Shown: one piece after another, positions 24,418-34,500 of the stretch
Numbering within the stretch: the first letter of the stretch is position 1
How the letters are laid out: each line of letters opens with the position of its first letter
Assembly: GCF_037392515.1 (NCBI RefSeq)
Contig: NC_090288.1
Location: 56,653,673-56,717,672, forward strand
Length of the DNA: 64,000 bases
Reading direction: 5' to 3'
Origin: Haliotis asinina
Taxonomy: Eukaryota > Mollusca > Gastropoda > Lepetellida > Haliotidae
The notes under the pieces: model-generated
The model's input: only the letters and a program-made list of their open reading frames with translations
The model's database searches: none
Told to the model about the DNA's origin: nothing
Made by a program: the position numbers and the translations under genes

Positions 24418-24490
24418 TTCATTGTCACATCGGCAATAGTTCAGTCATATCGTGACTAAAACAAGTCATGCGTTGATGGCAAATACTGAG
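24418..24490 (-). repeat. Family C 3' end, second tandem copy
   Basis: Directly adjoins the longer copy and repeats its 3' end ('cacatcggcaatagttcagt', 'catatcgtgactaaaacaag') in the same orientation. It suggests a head-to-tail pair or insertion into the same site. Confidence 0.7.
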
Positions 24491-24974
24491 GACGATGACT
24501 TCAAGTAAGCTGTTGCGACGAAATTAGCTCACTCAATTGCTCGTTGATGTGGGGGTGTTTGTACATCGTGGACCAACAGGTATGAGTTTCATTACACTGT
24601 TTTACATATCAGAGAATTGTGGTTTGGAGAACATTGGACATTCATGGTCTACATGTCACTGATCCTCTACCATTTCGCAACCGAAGAATGACAGAAGTCA
24701 TTGACAGACACGCAGAACGTAAAGGAAAAAATATGAAAAAGTATTGATTTTAGGAGCAACTGTACACTTTCTTCATTACAACGTCAAAGATACAGATGAC
24801 ATAAAATAACACATCCTAACTAACTGTCAAACAATGGCAGTACAATAAGCTTGTGTCCACGACCAGATACAGGAAGTGGACTTTGCCAATATAAAGTTAA
24901 AGATATTTATTCCGTGGAAACATCGGATAAGATGTCGTCCACAGCAAACTAGGTTAGTCAAATTAGGTGGTCAA
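24491..24974. other. Unrecognised sequence
   Basis: Nothing recognisable. Confidence 0.45.
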
Positions 24975-25120
24975 ATGGCCCAGGTGTCGATTTGGTTGAA
25001 TGTGTGTTATTGTTCCCAATGGCGTAGATCGTCGCTCACAATATTGATAACTGGATATGTAGTCTGGACACGATTCTTTACAGGATGCAATGGTATAGTG
25101 GGAATATTCCTCAGCCTTAA
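24975..25120 (+). repeat. Family B retroposon, degenerate
   Basis: Ordered but diverged blocks: 'gtcgatttggttgaatgtgt', 'gttcccaatggcgtagatcg', 'attgataactggatatgtag' and 'gggaatattcctcag'. The alignment to the copy at 5176 is clear over ~145 bp. A 114-codon frame crossing it is therefore not a gene. Confidence 0.6.
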
Positions 25121-25942
25121 TCAACAAACACACAAACTTAAAAAGATTGAGCTTGTCTTCAGATTCATTTCAGTCGGGGGTATTGAAGGTAATAAGACAG
25201 AAATAATAATATTTACATAATTATTGCTGATGCAACCAAATTATGGATCTATACAGTCAATACTCATAAACCGACTCTAGCCACTTTGTAATACGATTGT
25301 CTGTGACTCACGGCTTCTTGAAACGAATTCCTTCATCTCAACAATTTCCACGTATAAAATTATAATCTGTTTTATAATCTGCAGGCATACGCATGGCGCT
25401 TGGGGTATCTCTCTGAATATCAAAAACCTGGTTGCAATGTCTCTCTAAAGCAAGTAAGTTCACGCTCTGTGTAAAGAATTAACAAACCTCTGAATATGTC
25501 TGCAAACCTCAAAGTTAAAACATTTCTTGAGGAACATGTTACATACAGTTTTATAACTTTTTGAAAATCAGCATGTAAATCTCTCCCAATATTAAAGATA
25601 ATAGTTGCTGTCCCTTTTCAGTCTATTCCGCGTTATAATGTTTGTTGTATATCTCAACGGGTACCTTACCATAAATCCTTATGTATGTGTTCGGCATTTC
25701 GTTTCTTTCTTGTAGGCTTTGTACGCTCTGTATTAGGTTTTTACTATTGATAAAAACACATTTGGTAATGTAATGTCCATACACAAATAGAAAGAGGGCA
25801 GCCAAAGAAGTTTGCAATAGACGTTACCTATAACGTGAAACCAGATTCAGTGTTTAAAGCAATTACTGGCTGCGCTTCCTGTTCGTGTCTACAAAATATA
25901 CGTATAGCTGAAAATGGAGAGGGCAGTTGCAGTAGCATACAA
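25121..25942. other. Unrecognised sequence
   Basis: No feature recognised. Confidence 0.45.
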
Positions 25943-26019
25943 CTAAAGAAATACCATATTAGTGAACAACAACCCTTGTTTTGTAGTTAAAACTGCATGA
26001 AAACACCAATAAACGTTAC

Positions 26020-26393
26020 ATACCTGTAAAAGACGTCTTGTGAGATATCCTGGCCTGGATACCGTTTCTAGGAATACCGGGCGTGGTTGTCCGGATTTGA
26101 ACCCAGAATGGAGAAACGCGTTCGTGAAAATAACAGCAGCCAGACCAAACTTAGCAAAGCCTCCTTTGTGCCGCTGCTGAGGAGATTTCCCCAGCGCAGT
26201 TATAGCCAACAACGAGCGTGGGATGACAGTTGATACCTTTCGCTCGATATGTTTCCGATGATAATCTGCTGTGCTTGTTTGGGGATGTAGTCAAGTTGAG
26301 GCACAGCGCGATGTGATGTACGAATGCAATGTGGCACCATAGCCACCTGTCACTGTATCCTGTTCGGCTCTTGTCGATCGATTGGCTCACCGT
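26020..26393 (-). other. Candidate host exon, unrecognised product
   Basis: This minus-strand segment is GC- and CpG-richer than its surroundings. Two overlapping minus frames (79 codons at 26151-26390 and 89 codons at 25943-26212) are open across it. The lower frame ends its coding-like part with 'SRPGYLTRRLLQ', directly followed by CAG|gtatgt at about 26021-26029, a strong splice-donor match. The basic, Arg-rich C-terminal part would suit a mitochondrial presequence, but that is speculation. No domain is recognised. Confidence 0.25.
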
Positions 26394-26740
26394 AGGCCGT
26401 TAAAACTCAGATATCTAATTTACACTTAACGTTGTGGTCAGGTGGTGGTTGGGCGCAAAGGATGTTGGACGGATGTAAAAAATGTTATCGAATAGAGGAA
26501 TCTTTATCAAACTGACATTTTGGTATATATTATCTGTTCAGATGCATGATATACTAATGATTGACAAGGAAATGGGCGAAGAGGCATCGTGGTATTCATG
26601 TACGTCTTGATGCAGGTGTATTGCATAGAAAGGCAGGTACGCCGAGTCTAATCGGTAGGAACCTTAACTAGCTATGGTGAATGGCGCCGATGACTTTAAC
26701 TGACCAATGGTTATTTTAAATAATTATATTTGTTGTTTGC

Positions 26741-27022
26741 TGTTTAACGCCGCACTTATCAGCTTTTCAGCTATATGACGGCTGTCTGAATAATTGAATA
26801 AGGACCAGACAACCCAGTGATTAAAAGCGTTAGCATCGCTCTGTGCAGTTGAGACAACAAGTCACAGCATGACCATGTGATCCCGTTAGAAATTAAAATT
26901 GCACTGAGGCCAGAACATTTGACCAATTGTGCATTGTACATTTAATGTTAGCCTTACAATACAATCCCGCTAGTCGTCCACCCCACAAGCATGAGTGACT
27001 GCAGATCAATTCTTACCCGGAA
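26741..27022 (-). repeat. Family B retroposon, diverged
   Basis: Begins 'aacgccgcacttatcagctt', passes 'gaccagacaacccagtgatt', and ends 'tcccgctagtcgtccacccc' then 'gatcaattcttacccggaac'. A short unrelated stretch (~26890-26940) interrupts it. Confidence 0.65.
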
Positions 27023-27106
27023 CGGCAATGAAGAAAAGTTTTATTTTGACATTTTCAGATAGTTACAGTTTGTTTGTTTGCTCGTTGATGTATGAAGTCA
27101 CAATGA

Positions 27107-27245
27107 TTCAGGTACATGGCGGTGGTCGGAAAACAAGGGAGTCTGGCCCAGACAACGCAGTGATTAACATCATGAACATCGTTCTTCGAAATAGGGGCAC
27201 GATTATATCCATCAACCAGGTCAGCGAGCCTGACAACACAATTTC
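27107..27245 (-). repeat. Family B retroposon, partial
   Basis: Contains 'gtctggcccagacaacgcag', 'tgattaacatcatgaacatc' and 'accaggtcagcgagcctgac'. The 127-codon + frame spanning it is not a gene. Confidence 0.7.
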
Positions 27246-27546
27246 GTTGGTCGCCGATAAAGAATGTTTTACCCATAGAGCAAATATTTGTCTTTCAGGC
27301 ATCCACTGCATTAAAAAAAAGTCCAGATCATTTCATACAAAAAACTCCCAAACACGTCCCAAAACACCACTTCTTTAGTCCCAATCGTCACAGTAATACT
27401 ACTGGAATAAAGTAACTGAGTAATAATGTGAAAAAGGTCCCATGTGGTCTACCACTTATGTTTCATTTCTACTTTTCATCAGTCAAAGAGGCCATTGGAC
27501 TAGAACCATTCCCAGAGTAAAAAAATCGGGCGTAATTTATAAAATA

Positions 27547-27657
27547 ATGACATAACACTAATTTCCCTCCCACGCGTTTTAGCTTCACCTCTGGAGCGCA
27601 CTTACCTCCCTAAAGGTACAACTGCCATGCGTAGGAGGGGAATTCGTGTTATGTCAT
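27547..27657. mobile_element. 111-bp MITE with 30-bp inverted ends
   Basis: The first 30 bp (starting 'ATGACATAACACTAATTTCC') match the reverse complement of the last 30 bp (starting 'ATGACATAACACGAATTCCC') with four differences. TA lies on both sides (27545-27546 and 27658-27659). The interior (~51 bp) is non-coding. A degenerate relative lies at 34426-34500. The TA target site points to mobilisation by a Tc1/mariner-type transposase, but the ends do not match any of the three Tc1-like ends visible in this window. Confidence 0.8.
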
Positions 27658-27659
27658 TA

Positions 27660-27974
27660 GTGTGTGCATTCCATTACATATATATGACTATTCTGCTATA
27701 TATACTACTGGAATAGAGTAACTGTGCATTATTTGATGTATGTCGTTTCTTAATTAGAAAAGATAATAACATGATCTGTGGTGGTTTCCATCATCCATTA
27801 AGTATTGACTATTACCTTGTGTCAAATTATACATTTCGATATTTTACTCGCTGAAAAGATGTGGTGTCAAAGTCTGTTCCCAAAGTCAGTATCGTGTGGC
27901 TACCATTGGCGTTCATGCAGGTTGACAACGACGACGCATAAACGACATTGCGCGATTGCACAAAGCATTGGGAA
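27660..27974. other. Unrecognised sequence
   Basis: Nothing recognisable. Confidence 0.4.
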
Positions 27975-28115
27975 CGTGGCTACAAATTGAAATAACGTCA
28001 ATATCTGATTTTAGGCTTCACGGTAACGTTGGGTACCCGGACTAATTGTACCAATGGGGTGAAGCCCAGCGATCTTCAGCATGACGAGCGGATGCTTTTA
28101 CTATCAGTCTACCCC
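27975..28115 (-). repeat. Family A SINE subfamily with Tc1-derived insert
   Basis: The right half is the tRNA-like head ('cagcgatcttcagcatgacg', 'ggatgcttttactatcagtc'). The left half is not the normal body but a ~55-bp segment ('aaataacgtcaatatctgat', 'ggtaacgttgggtacccgga') shared with 31749-31830 and, in reverse complement, with the Tc1-like coding scrap at 33965. Confidence 0.65.
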
Positions 28116-28369
28116 GACGTCCCAGCGCCTAGGGGCTCTACATAGGCCATCTCTCGTGTTCCCATTCTGTTAAGAATGTCCTCTTAAAGGCAAGATTTTG
28201 TGTCTGGTTATTTTATTTTGGTCCATTCCAGTCACCAGCAAACCCACGGTGCAATGACGCCAATTTTCTGCAAGCCGTGGTATCACATACGGTCAGTTTT
28301 GGTTGAAATTAAAGTCTTTCCCACACCAGAGGCTAGAAAATAACCAAACTAACTAAGAGTGCTTTATGG

Positions 28370-29245
28370 TTCAACTTCTTTATTATACAAGGTCACAACG
28401 TTTCGAGACAGTTCCTAGTCTCTTCTTCAGGTGAAGTTCAAACGGTTGTAGTATATACACACATAACAGTAGACTGATAACAATGGGTAACAAGATATAC
28501 AGGTTTCTATTAACTGATGTACAGGCTTCGATTGATTGATGTACAGGCTTCAACTTATGTACAGGCTTCAACTGATTCGTGTGCAGGCATGTGTTGATTA
28601 GGTTAACGAGTTACAGGTAAAGATGTTTGGATAAAGATTAGTCACTGAGGATAAGGTGGTTCCATGCATTGGGAAAGTAAACACCTCCGTCTCTTTTGAT
28701 TTAGGGATTGTTCCGCTTGATTGCAATGGCTTCTAGGAGCTTCCGTTTTTTAAAGTCATTGGCGTTCCTAACTAATGTCCTGGTGTTGTCCCAAACAATC
28801 TTGTGATTGGGGTTGTGCATGATGTGTTCACATACAGCAGACTTCTGATTCAAATTTTGAACTGATGTTTTGTGTTCTTTTAACCTGATAGCCAGCGGTC
28901 GACCAGTTTCACCAATATATGTCTCTTTACAACTGCATTGGATCTGGTAGATGCATCCTGCTGGGTTGTTGCATTTAGGTGTTGTTGGCCCACATCCATT
29001 AGCTGATAGTAGCGTTTTCAGGTTGGTGTCGCTACGGAAGGTGACGTCTATTCCTGTTGTTTTCTTGATGAGACGGCTGATGCGATGACTTATCTGGCCA
29101 TGGTATCTGGCCATGGTATGGTATGTTAATTCTGATGGGGGAAGGTTCTGGTTTAGTTGACTTGGGAGTTTCATTCAGGGTCTTGGTGATGGTGTTGCTG
29201 ACTAGATAGGGTGGGTACTCGTTAAGGTAGACCTATTTACCAATA
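28370..29245 (-). mobile_element. Penelope-like retroelement, 5'-truncated 3' part
   Basis: On the minus strand this stretch carries the C-terminal GIY-YIG endonuclease region of a Penelope-like element. The reverse transcriptase that should precede it is missing, because similarity stops near 29245. The 3' untranslated part (28640-28380) has several copies of a 'gtacaggcttc' motif (on +), an 18-bp hairpin (28405-28422) and an AATAAA signal on the minus strand (28379-28384). It is a typical dead-on-arrival copy. The identification rests on the 'YIGETGRPLA' signature and on the preceding 'RISRLIKK' block typical of these proteins. Confidence 0.8.
28638..29240 (-). pseudogene. Penelope-like GIY-YIG endonuclease fragment
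   Basis: The open part (29174 down to 28701) gives 157 codons. In the family this domain nicks target DNA for reverse transcription. The GIY motif appears as GCIY at residues 73-76 and the YIG motif as 'YIGETGRPLAIRLKEHK' at 86-102. The conserved Arg (92) and the 'CEHIMHNPNHKIVWDN' block (~115-130) are also present. Two lesions are visible. Upstream coding ('NEYPPYLVSNTITKTL') continues in another frame beyond ~29175. A TAA at 28701-28703 interrupts a frame that otherwise continues with 'IKRDGGVYFPNAWNHL' to a stop at 28638. The copy is non-functional as read. Confidence 0.82.
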
Positions 29246-29795
29246 AAGCATTTTTAGTTTGATTCCTGCAACTTCTAAATGCCTTTGAAACAACTGAGAA
29301 AATAACCAACCGTCCTACAATGTTCGATTTCAGGTATATGAATTACAAGTGTCAGAAAGCATGCAAAAAGTAAGTGATACGTGACATCCATTTTCAATCT
29401 TTGTCCAAGTCCATATTTTGTGTCTGAAATGAAAATACAAATATGATGTCGCGGTATGTTCATGCTACTGCCCGTTCCAGACCATTAATGAACAGCTGAT
29501 TATCCTACGAAATAGATCAGTTTTCCACTTAATCTGCGTCAAAGGGAACAGCGGTGAAAATGAAACGAAATAAGAACACCAGGTGTTCACGAGACGCCTA
29601 CATATTGACGTGTCTGTAACAACATATTCTGTACTATGTTATATTTATACTTATTATTATCAAAACTATAGTGTATACGACATCCAGTGAACATTACTAA
29701 ATGTGAATATGTCAATCATTAACTACAAAAAACAAGTTCAAAACATGATCACGTGTTCTGTCCCAAGTGAAGTATGTAGAGTGGCGAGGTGTTTT
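29246..29795. other. Unrecognised sequence
   Basis: No gene or repeat recognised. Confidence 0.45.
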
Positions 29796-29909
29796 AAAAA
29801 AACCAAAAAAACACCAAAAAAACCACCACCCCACCCCCCCCCCCCCCCCCCACCCCACCCCCCCAAAAAAAAAAACAAAAAAAAAACAACACAAAACACA
29901 AAAACAAAC
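29796..29909. repeat. A/C-only low-complexity tract
   Basis: 114 consecutive bases on the + strand are only A or C, with long C runs in the middle (~29830-29865) and A runs on both sides. The proline/lysine-rich frames across it are artefacts. C-run length is prone to assembly error. Confidence 0.95.
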
Positions 29910-30770
29910 TGTTTCATATTACATGTACGTAGAAGACTAAGCAGCAAACGTTACAGAACGAAACGACAAATTTCAGAACATTATATTTTCAGGTCAATTC
30001 CTAGGTGACGTTTATGAAAGGAAGAATCTAAATAAATTCTATCAGCATCTCCTGCCAAATCCTACATATAAAATCATATTTTAAGCTGCGATTTTACGAT
30101 TGCAGATGTAATAGGTTTAGATAAAAATCAAATGGAGCAAAACTAGATTATCATTTAACTACAGAAGTATTACACTATCTTTTCATGATGTCATGTTTCA
30201 TAGTCTGTCAATGAGAGATGTGTTGTCAAGCGTACTGCTTCCCTCTTAAGTCTGCATGTTGTCCCACAGCAACAGACCCGGTTGTGTTGTCGGTGTGTAG
30301 GCAACCAGGATATCACTCTGTCATCCTTTCCATACCATTCTCGGACACGGATACAGATCAAATTATTCCAGGATTAGGTAAACATGACTAATTTGTATTT
30401 CGATGACATACCCAACAACAGTTTTACTTCCAACAGACAAATGTGTAATCGAGATGGACGGGGTCGTTAGCGAGCTTGGCAGGAGCTCCAACAACACAGA
30501 CCACACGTGTACTAATTGTAAGTGGTGTAATGGATTAAAGATATAACCCATTTTATTGATTTGTCGAGCACTTTATCCAGCCAGTAAATATAGCGATCGT
30601 CGGGGAATTATCTGCAATCGACACGTCTCGTGGAGATTCTTGGCAACAACTTGTCCTCAACACCTAAAGAATTAATAAGGGTGTGGGATCGTCTCACGAT
30701 CACTCGATGTTATAAAACGCCTAAAAAACACATTGCCGCGTTGTTCCTTTATTTTATCTTTGTTGCATCA
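29910..30770. other. Unrecognised sequence
   Basis: Nothing recognisable. Confidence 0.45.
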
Positions 30771-30925
30771 TAGTGAGTGAGTATATTTTTCCGCCGCTTT
30801 TAGCAAGATTCCAGCAATATCACGGCAGGGGGACGACAGCTATGGGCTTCACACATGGGCTGTACTCATGTGGGAAGTCGAACCTGTGTCTTCAGTGCCA
30901 ACGCTTTAACCACTAGGCTACGCCC
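30771..30925 (-). repeat. Family A SINE, near full length
   Basis: Tail 'tagtgagtgagtat', body 'ttccagcaatatcacggcag', then 'gggcttcacacatgggctgt', B box within 'gaagtcgaacctgtgtcttc', and A-box side 'taaccactaggctacgccc'. Confidence 0.85.
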
Positions 30926-31000
30926 TGTAGCATTGTAGAAGTATAAATTAATTTAAGTGTTTTTAAGAAAGGTCACTAATACATCAATGCCTTGCGCATT

Positions 31001-31130
31001 GCATAAATCCATATTCAGTAATATTCCAGCTGTTTGGCAGCGACCTGTAAATATTTTATTCTGCATCAGACAAGCACGTGTCAAGCACGTCAGAAAGCCG
31101 GACTCCCCGATCCCGTTAGACAATGCATTA
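31001..31130 (-). repeat. Family B retroposon, partial
   Basis: Contains 'ttcagtaatattccagctgt', 'agcgacctgtaaatatttta' and 'actccccgatcccgttagac'. The central part is deleted. Confidence 0.65.
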
Positions 31131-31286
31131 AGGCACACTTGTCGTGGTCAATACATTGTGTAAAATAACTTATCTGCGCACGTACTGAAATAGTTATGTG
31201 CCTAATCAAATACCACCGTCTTTTCTGAAACAAATATACAAGTACTAATGACACAAATGTAGACTTTACTCCACTTAAACATGACA

Positions 31287-31446
31287 TGAGTGAGTGCGTG
31301 AGTGGGATTGGAAGCTGTTTAATCTTTATTGCAATATTCCAGTAATATCACTGCGAGAGCAACAGGAACTGGTTTCATACACTGTACTCATATGTGGGTT
31401 CACAGCGTGACATAACAACGCTTTAACCACTTGGCTACGCCATCGG
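31287..31446 (-). repeat. Family A SINE, full length
   Basis: Tail 'gagtgagtgcgtgagtggg', body 'gcaatattccagtaatatca', and head ending 'gctttaaccacttggctacg'. Confidence 0.82.
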
Positions 31447-31689
31447 CTCGTGAAGATGACGCAATGCTATAACTGAAATAACGTTAACGGTGGCGTCCAA
31501 TCCCCTATCGTCTTCGCATCATTTTACCTGAATGTAATCAGATTCTATTTGTCTAATTAAAAATAGAAATTCAATACAATTATTCCTGCATTATTTGGAA
31601 ATTAATACCTTAAATACTAACGCGTCATAGAAGCATTAAAATATTTACTCTCATATGACAGCCACATCGACGAGACGCACTCAGACCAG

Positions 31690-31900
31690 CGCCGCTATTA
31701 GCAATATTCCAGCAACATCGGGGCGGAGAACACCCAAAATGTGGCTAAATGTCTGAACCAACGCTTGTCCAAATTCAAATAACGTCAACGCTTGATTCTA
31801 GGCTTGACGTAAACGTCGGGCACCCGGACTATTTGCGGATGTTTTATGCTTTGCGGTCATGTAGGGAATCAAACCCAACTCTTCGGCAGGACGAGCTAAA
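31690..31900 (-). repeat. Family A SINE subfamily with Tc1-derived insert
   Basis: The normal body ('agcaatattccagcaacatc') and head ('gggaatcaaacccaactctt') are separated by ~100 bp that include 'aaccaacgcttgtccaaatt' and 'cttgacgtaaacgtcgggca'. The reverse complement of that piece matches the + strand at 33965-34025, where it lies in frame with Tc1-like transposase C-terminal coding. Confidence 0.72.
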
Positions 31901-31913
31901 AGGCAAAAATACA

Positions 31914-31951
<38 letters not shown>
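31914..31951. repeat. (AAC)n microsatellite
   Basis: About 12 AAC repeats next to the head end of the SINE at 31690. The poly-Gln frame across it is an artefact. Confidence 0.95.
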
Positions 31952-31952
<1 letters not shown>

Positions 31953-31969
31953 AAAACAAACAAACAAAG

Positions 31970-32401
31970 TATTGCTATGATGACAAGGGAGGCTTAAAAC
32001 TACACTCACTCAAATCGTCGGTGGTAATGAGCCGGGCAGTCTGACTTGAACCAACGGAGAAGAAACGTAGTACTGTCAACGTGAACAGGCCATCCTGTGG
32101 TATCCCACGAAGATTACTGGCAGACAATTACGACTTATATACACATTGATGACAATTGCTTACGGGCTTGACGAAGACTGCCAGAGCGAACGTTCCTAGA
32201 CAGGACAATGAGACAAGTAAATGTAATAACGATAAACATAATGTAAATTACGGTCGTGAAATGTGGAGAATTTCGATGTTGCAAACCATTATGTGCTCAC
32301 AGAATAATTCACGTACAAAGCCTATGATTGAACTGTCCAGTAAATGAATTTAAGTGCATTATCTGGCATAAGGAACTATCATTTATGCGTCTGCCTTGAT
32401 A
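31970..32401. other. Unrecognised sequence
   Basis: Nothing recognisable. Confidence 0.4.
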
Positions 32402-32560
32402 ATGAGTGAGTGAGTTAAATTTTAATGTAACATCGGGGTTATTTCAGCCATATCGTGACGATACAAGTTCTTAACACAGATCACATACATCTGTCAAGGA
32501 AGGACAATGAAAACAAATACTACCATATCACAGAAACAGAATATAAAGCTAGCATTTGTA
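32402..32560 (-). repeat. Family C retroposon 3' end
   Basis: Tail 'gagtgagtgagttaaattt', then 'tttcagccatatcgtgacga' and 'gtcaaggaaggacaatgaaa', matching the other family C copies. Confidence 0.78.
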
Positions 32561-32914
32561 TTTAAATTATATATTTCCATCATAGTAATACAATAATATA
32601 TTGCCCCGACATGGATGGTGAAAGGATGCCTGGAGCAATGTACACAGGCAATCTGGAGCATCATAAACATGTCATTACCCAGTGGGTATGTTCCAAACAT
32701 CTTCAAGGAAGCAGTAATTACCCATCGCCTAATCACAGTATTCCTCCAAATGTTAGGCCTGGGTCACATCTTGGGTTCATTTCCACGATTCTTCATTTTG
32801 ATTACATGATTATTGTTTGACGCTGGGAAGCATATGATAATTAATCTGATCAAATTAAATAGGCAAAATGAGTTTTAGACCGCATATGCCAATAGTCCAA
32901 CAGTATAAGGTAGG

Positions 32915-33005
32915 GGATTCCAGAAATGGGTTTTACACACTGTGTCAATGAAACGAATCCAGGTCTAGAGCGTGACGAGCTAACACATAAACAACTGGGC
33001 CACCA
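32915..33005 (-). repeat. Family A SINE head, degenerate
   Basis: Holds 'gggattccagaaatgggttt', 'cagtctagagcgtgacgag'-like sequence ('ggtctagagcgtgacgagct') and a decayed A-box side. The tail half is missing. Confidence 0.55.
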
Positions 33006-33009
33006 CAGG

Positions 33010-33462
33010 CTCCGTCTAAGACATATCAACATATTATGGATATGTTTATGGCGATGTTAATGATGAAACAAACGTCTCAGTTCAGTTAGTTGTGTGAAAT
33101 TTTTTAATATAATAGTGTTATTTAACTGTCGAAAATACATTTGTTATTTAACAGTTGACTAATACTGATAAACAGAATCATAAGGCGTGAACTGATAGTA
33201 ATGAGTGTTCAGTGTGACAATCGATTGAAGCGTCCTATAAGACAGCAGTTAAGAGGATACACGTCTTCTTTTCGTCTCATGTGCAATCAATAACGAGATA
33301 AACATGTGTACATGAATGGAGGGCACTCGTATGGTCCGTTGCGTTGTTGCTTATGTCAAATGTTGGGTAAATGAATTAAGCACATGTGAAATGTGCTAAA
33401 ATGAACAAACAAGAAATGGTTGTTGATGTTATTTGATATTTTTGTTTGTGTGAGGTAAGTTA
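33010..33462. other. Unrecognised sequence
   Basis: Nothing recognisable. Confidence 0.4.
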
Positions 33463-33665
33463 TACGACGCAGTATTCAGCAGTATTCAGTTTATATTGCG
33501 GCCTGTAAATAATCGAGTCAGTATAGTGATTAACATCATTAGCATCTATCTGTACAATTTGGATGCGATGACATGTGTCAAGAAGCCTGACCACCCGATC
33601 CCGTTAGTCGCCTTTTACACGCATGGGTTGCTGAAGACCAATTCTATCCCGGATTTTCACGTGTT
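33463..33665 (-). repeat. Family B retroposon
   Basis: Ordered blocks 'tgcggcctgtaaataatcga', 'tgattaacatcattagcatc', 'gatgacatgtgtcaagaagc', 'ctgaccacccgatcccgtta' and 'gcatgggttgctgaagacca'. Near complete except for the tail. Confidence 0.8.
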
Positions 33666-33847
33666 TTTTCCTAAACTTGCAACGTTTCGATAACGTTCGG
33701 GATTTCAATTCAAGTTTTCATTTTTCTTATGTTATTGCTACAATGTTTAGGCTGTATTCCTACCTCTGTGTTTTTTTTTTATCAGCAGTTCTATTCGGTA
33801 CAGTAAGATCCACGGATCCTTTAGTGGGCTCTGCAGATCCCTGAATG

Positions 33848-33960
33848 CTTTGGGACGTCTGGTGGTAACAGCATCCGCTCGTCACCATGAAGATCCGGCT
33901 TTGAAACCCATTTCTGGTGTCCCCCGCTGTCATATTGCTAGAAGCGGTTTAAAACTGGAG
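33848..33960 (+). repeat. Family A SINE, lacking tail
   Basis: Head 'aacagcatccgctcgtcacc' and 'gatccggctttgaaacccat', then body 'tctggtgtcccccgctgtca' and 'agcggtttaaaactgg'. It runs straight into Tc1-like coding sequence at 33965. Confidence 0.78.
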
Positions 33961-33964
33961 AGAC

Positions 33965-34126
33965 GTTTACGTCAAGACCAGAATCAGCCATTGACGTGAT
34001 CTGAATTGGAACAAGCGTTGGTTCACTCATGGAACATAATTTCCCAAGAGTTCTTCAACCGCTTAGTGTCGCCAATGCATCGTTGTTGCCAAACCTGCGT
34101 CAATGTCATTGGTGAAACACGATAGT
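33965..34126 (+). pseudogene. Tc1-like transposase C-terminal remnant
   Basis: The + frame reads 'RLRQDQNQPLT', a stop, then 'SELEQALVHSWNIISQEFF' and 'NRLVSPMHRCCQTCVN' before ending at 34126. That is the C-terminal tail of a Tc1-like transposase, after the DDE domain. Everything upstream is missing and a SINE abuts it. No inverted ends are visible. The first ~60 bp also occur inside two SINE copies (27975 and 31690). Confidence 0.7.
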
Positions 34127-34425
34127 GAATTTATAAACTTACTTTTGCCACCACATGGCTTTCAGTGTGTGTCATGGTGCCTCGTGCAGAATCATTCAGA
34201 TCTCGATACTGCCCTGTCAAGACATAATCAGTGATTAAGAACAACACCAAATATTCTTGTCCTTATATTTCTTCACTAATTATTACACATCACAAAAACT
34301 GCATAGTTACATTTTTCCCATCCTCGATATCTCCAGGTTATACGTTCCGATAAGTCTCCACTATACCCTGGACGTATCTACAGGTCGGTCCGATAATTTT
34401 ATCATGCATTTTGTCATGAAATCCA
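34127..34425. other. Unrecognised sequence
   Basis: Nothing recognisable. Confidence 0.4.
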
Positions 34426-34500
34426 CAAAATAATGACACCAATAATTTCCTCCGTACGCGTTTTACCTTAATTTTAATGGAGATAAGTACTTCCTGGAGA
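34426..34500. mobile_element. Degenerate copy of the 27547 MITE
   Basis: 'aataatgacaccaataattt', then 'cctccgtacgcgttttacct' and 'gtacttcctgg', follow the left arm and interior of the MITE at 27547-27657. The right arm is not clear. Confidence 0.55.

Noticed and set aside
27805..27990. 61-codon frame ending in a His/Thr-rich stretch
   Set aside because: No homology recognised, and it runs into a SINE.
31749..31997. Poly-Gln protein on +
   Set aside because: Produced by a SINE followed by an (AAC)n microsatellite.
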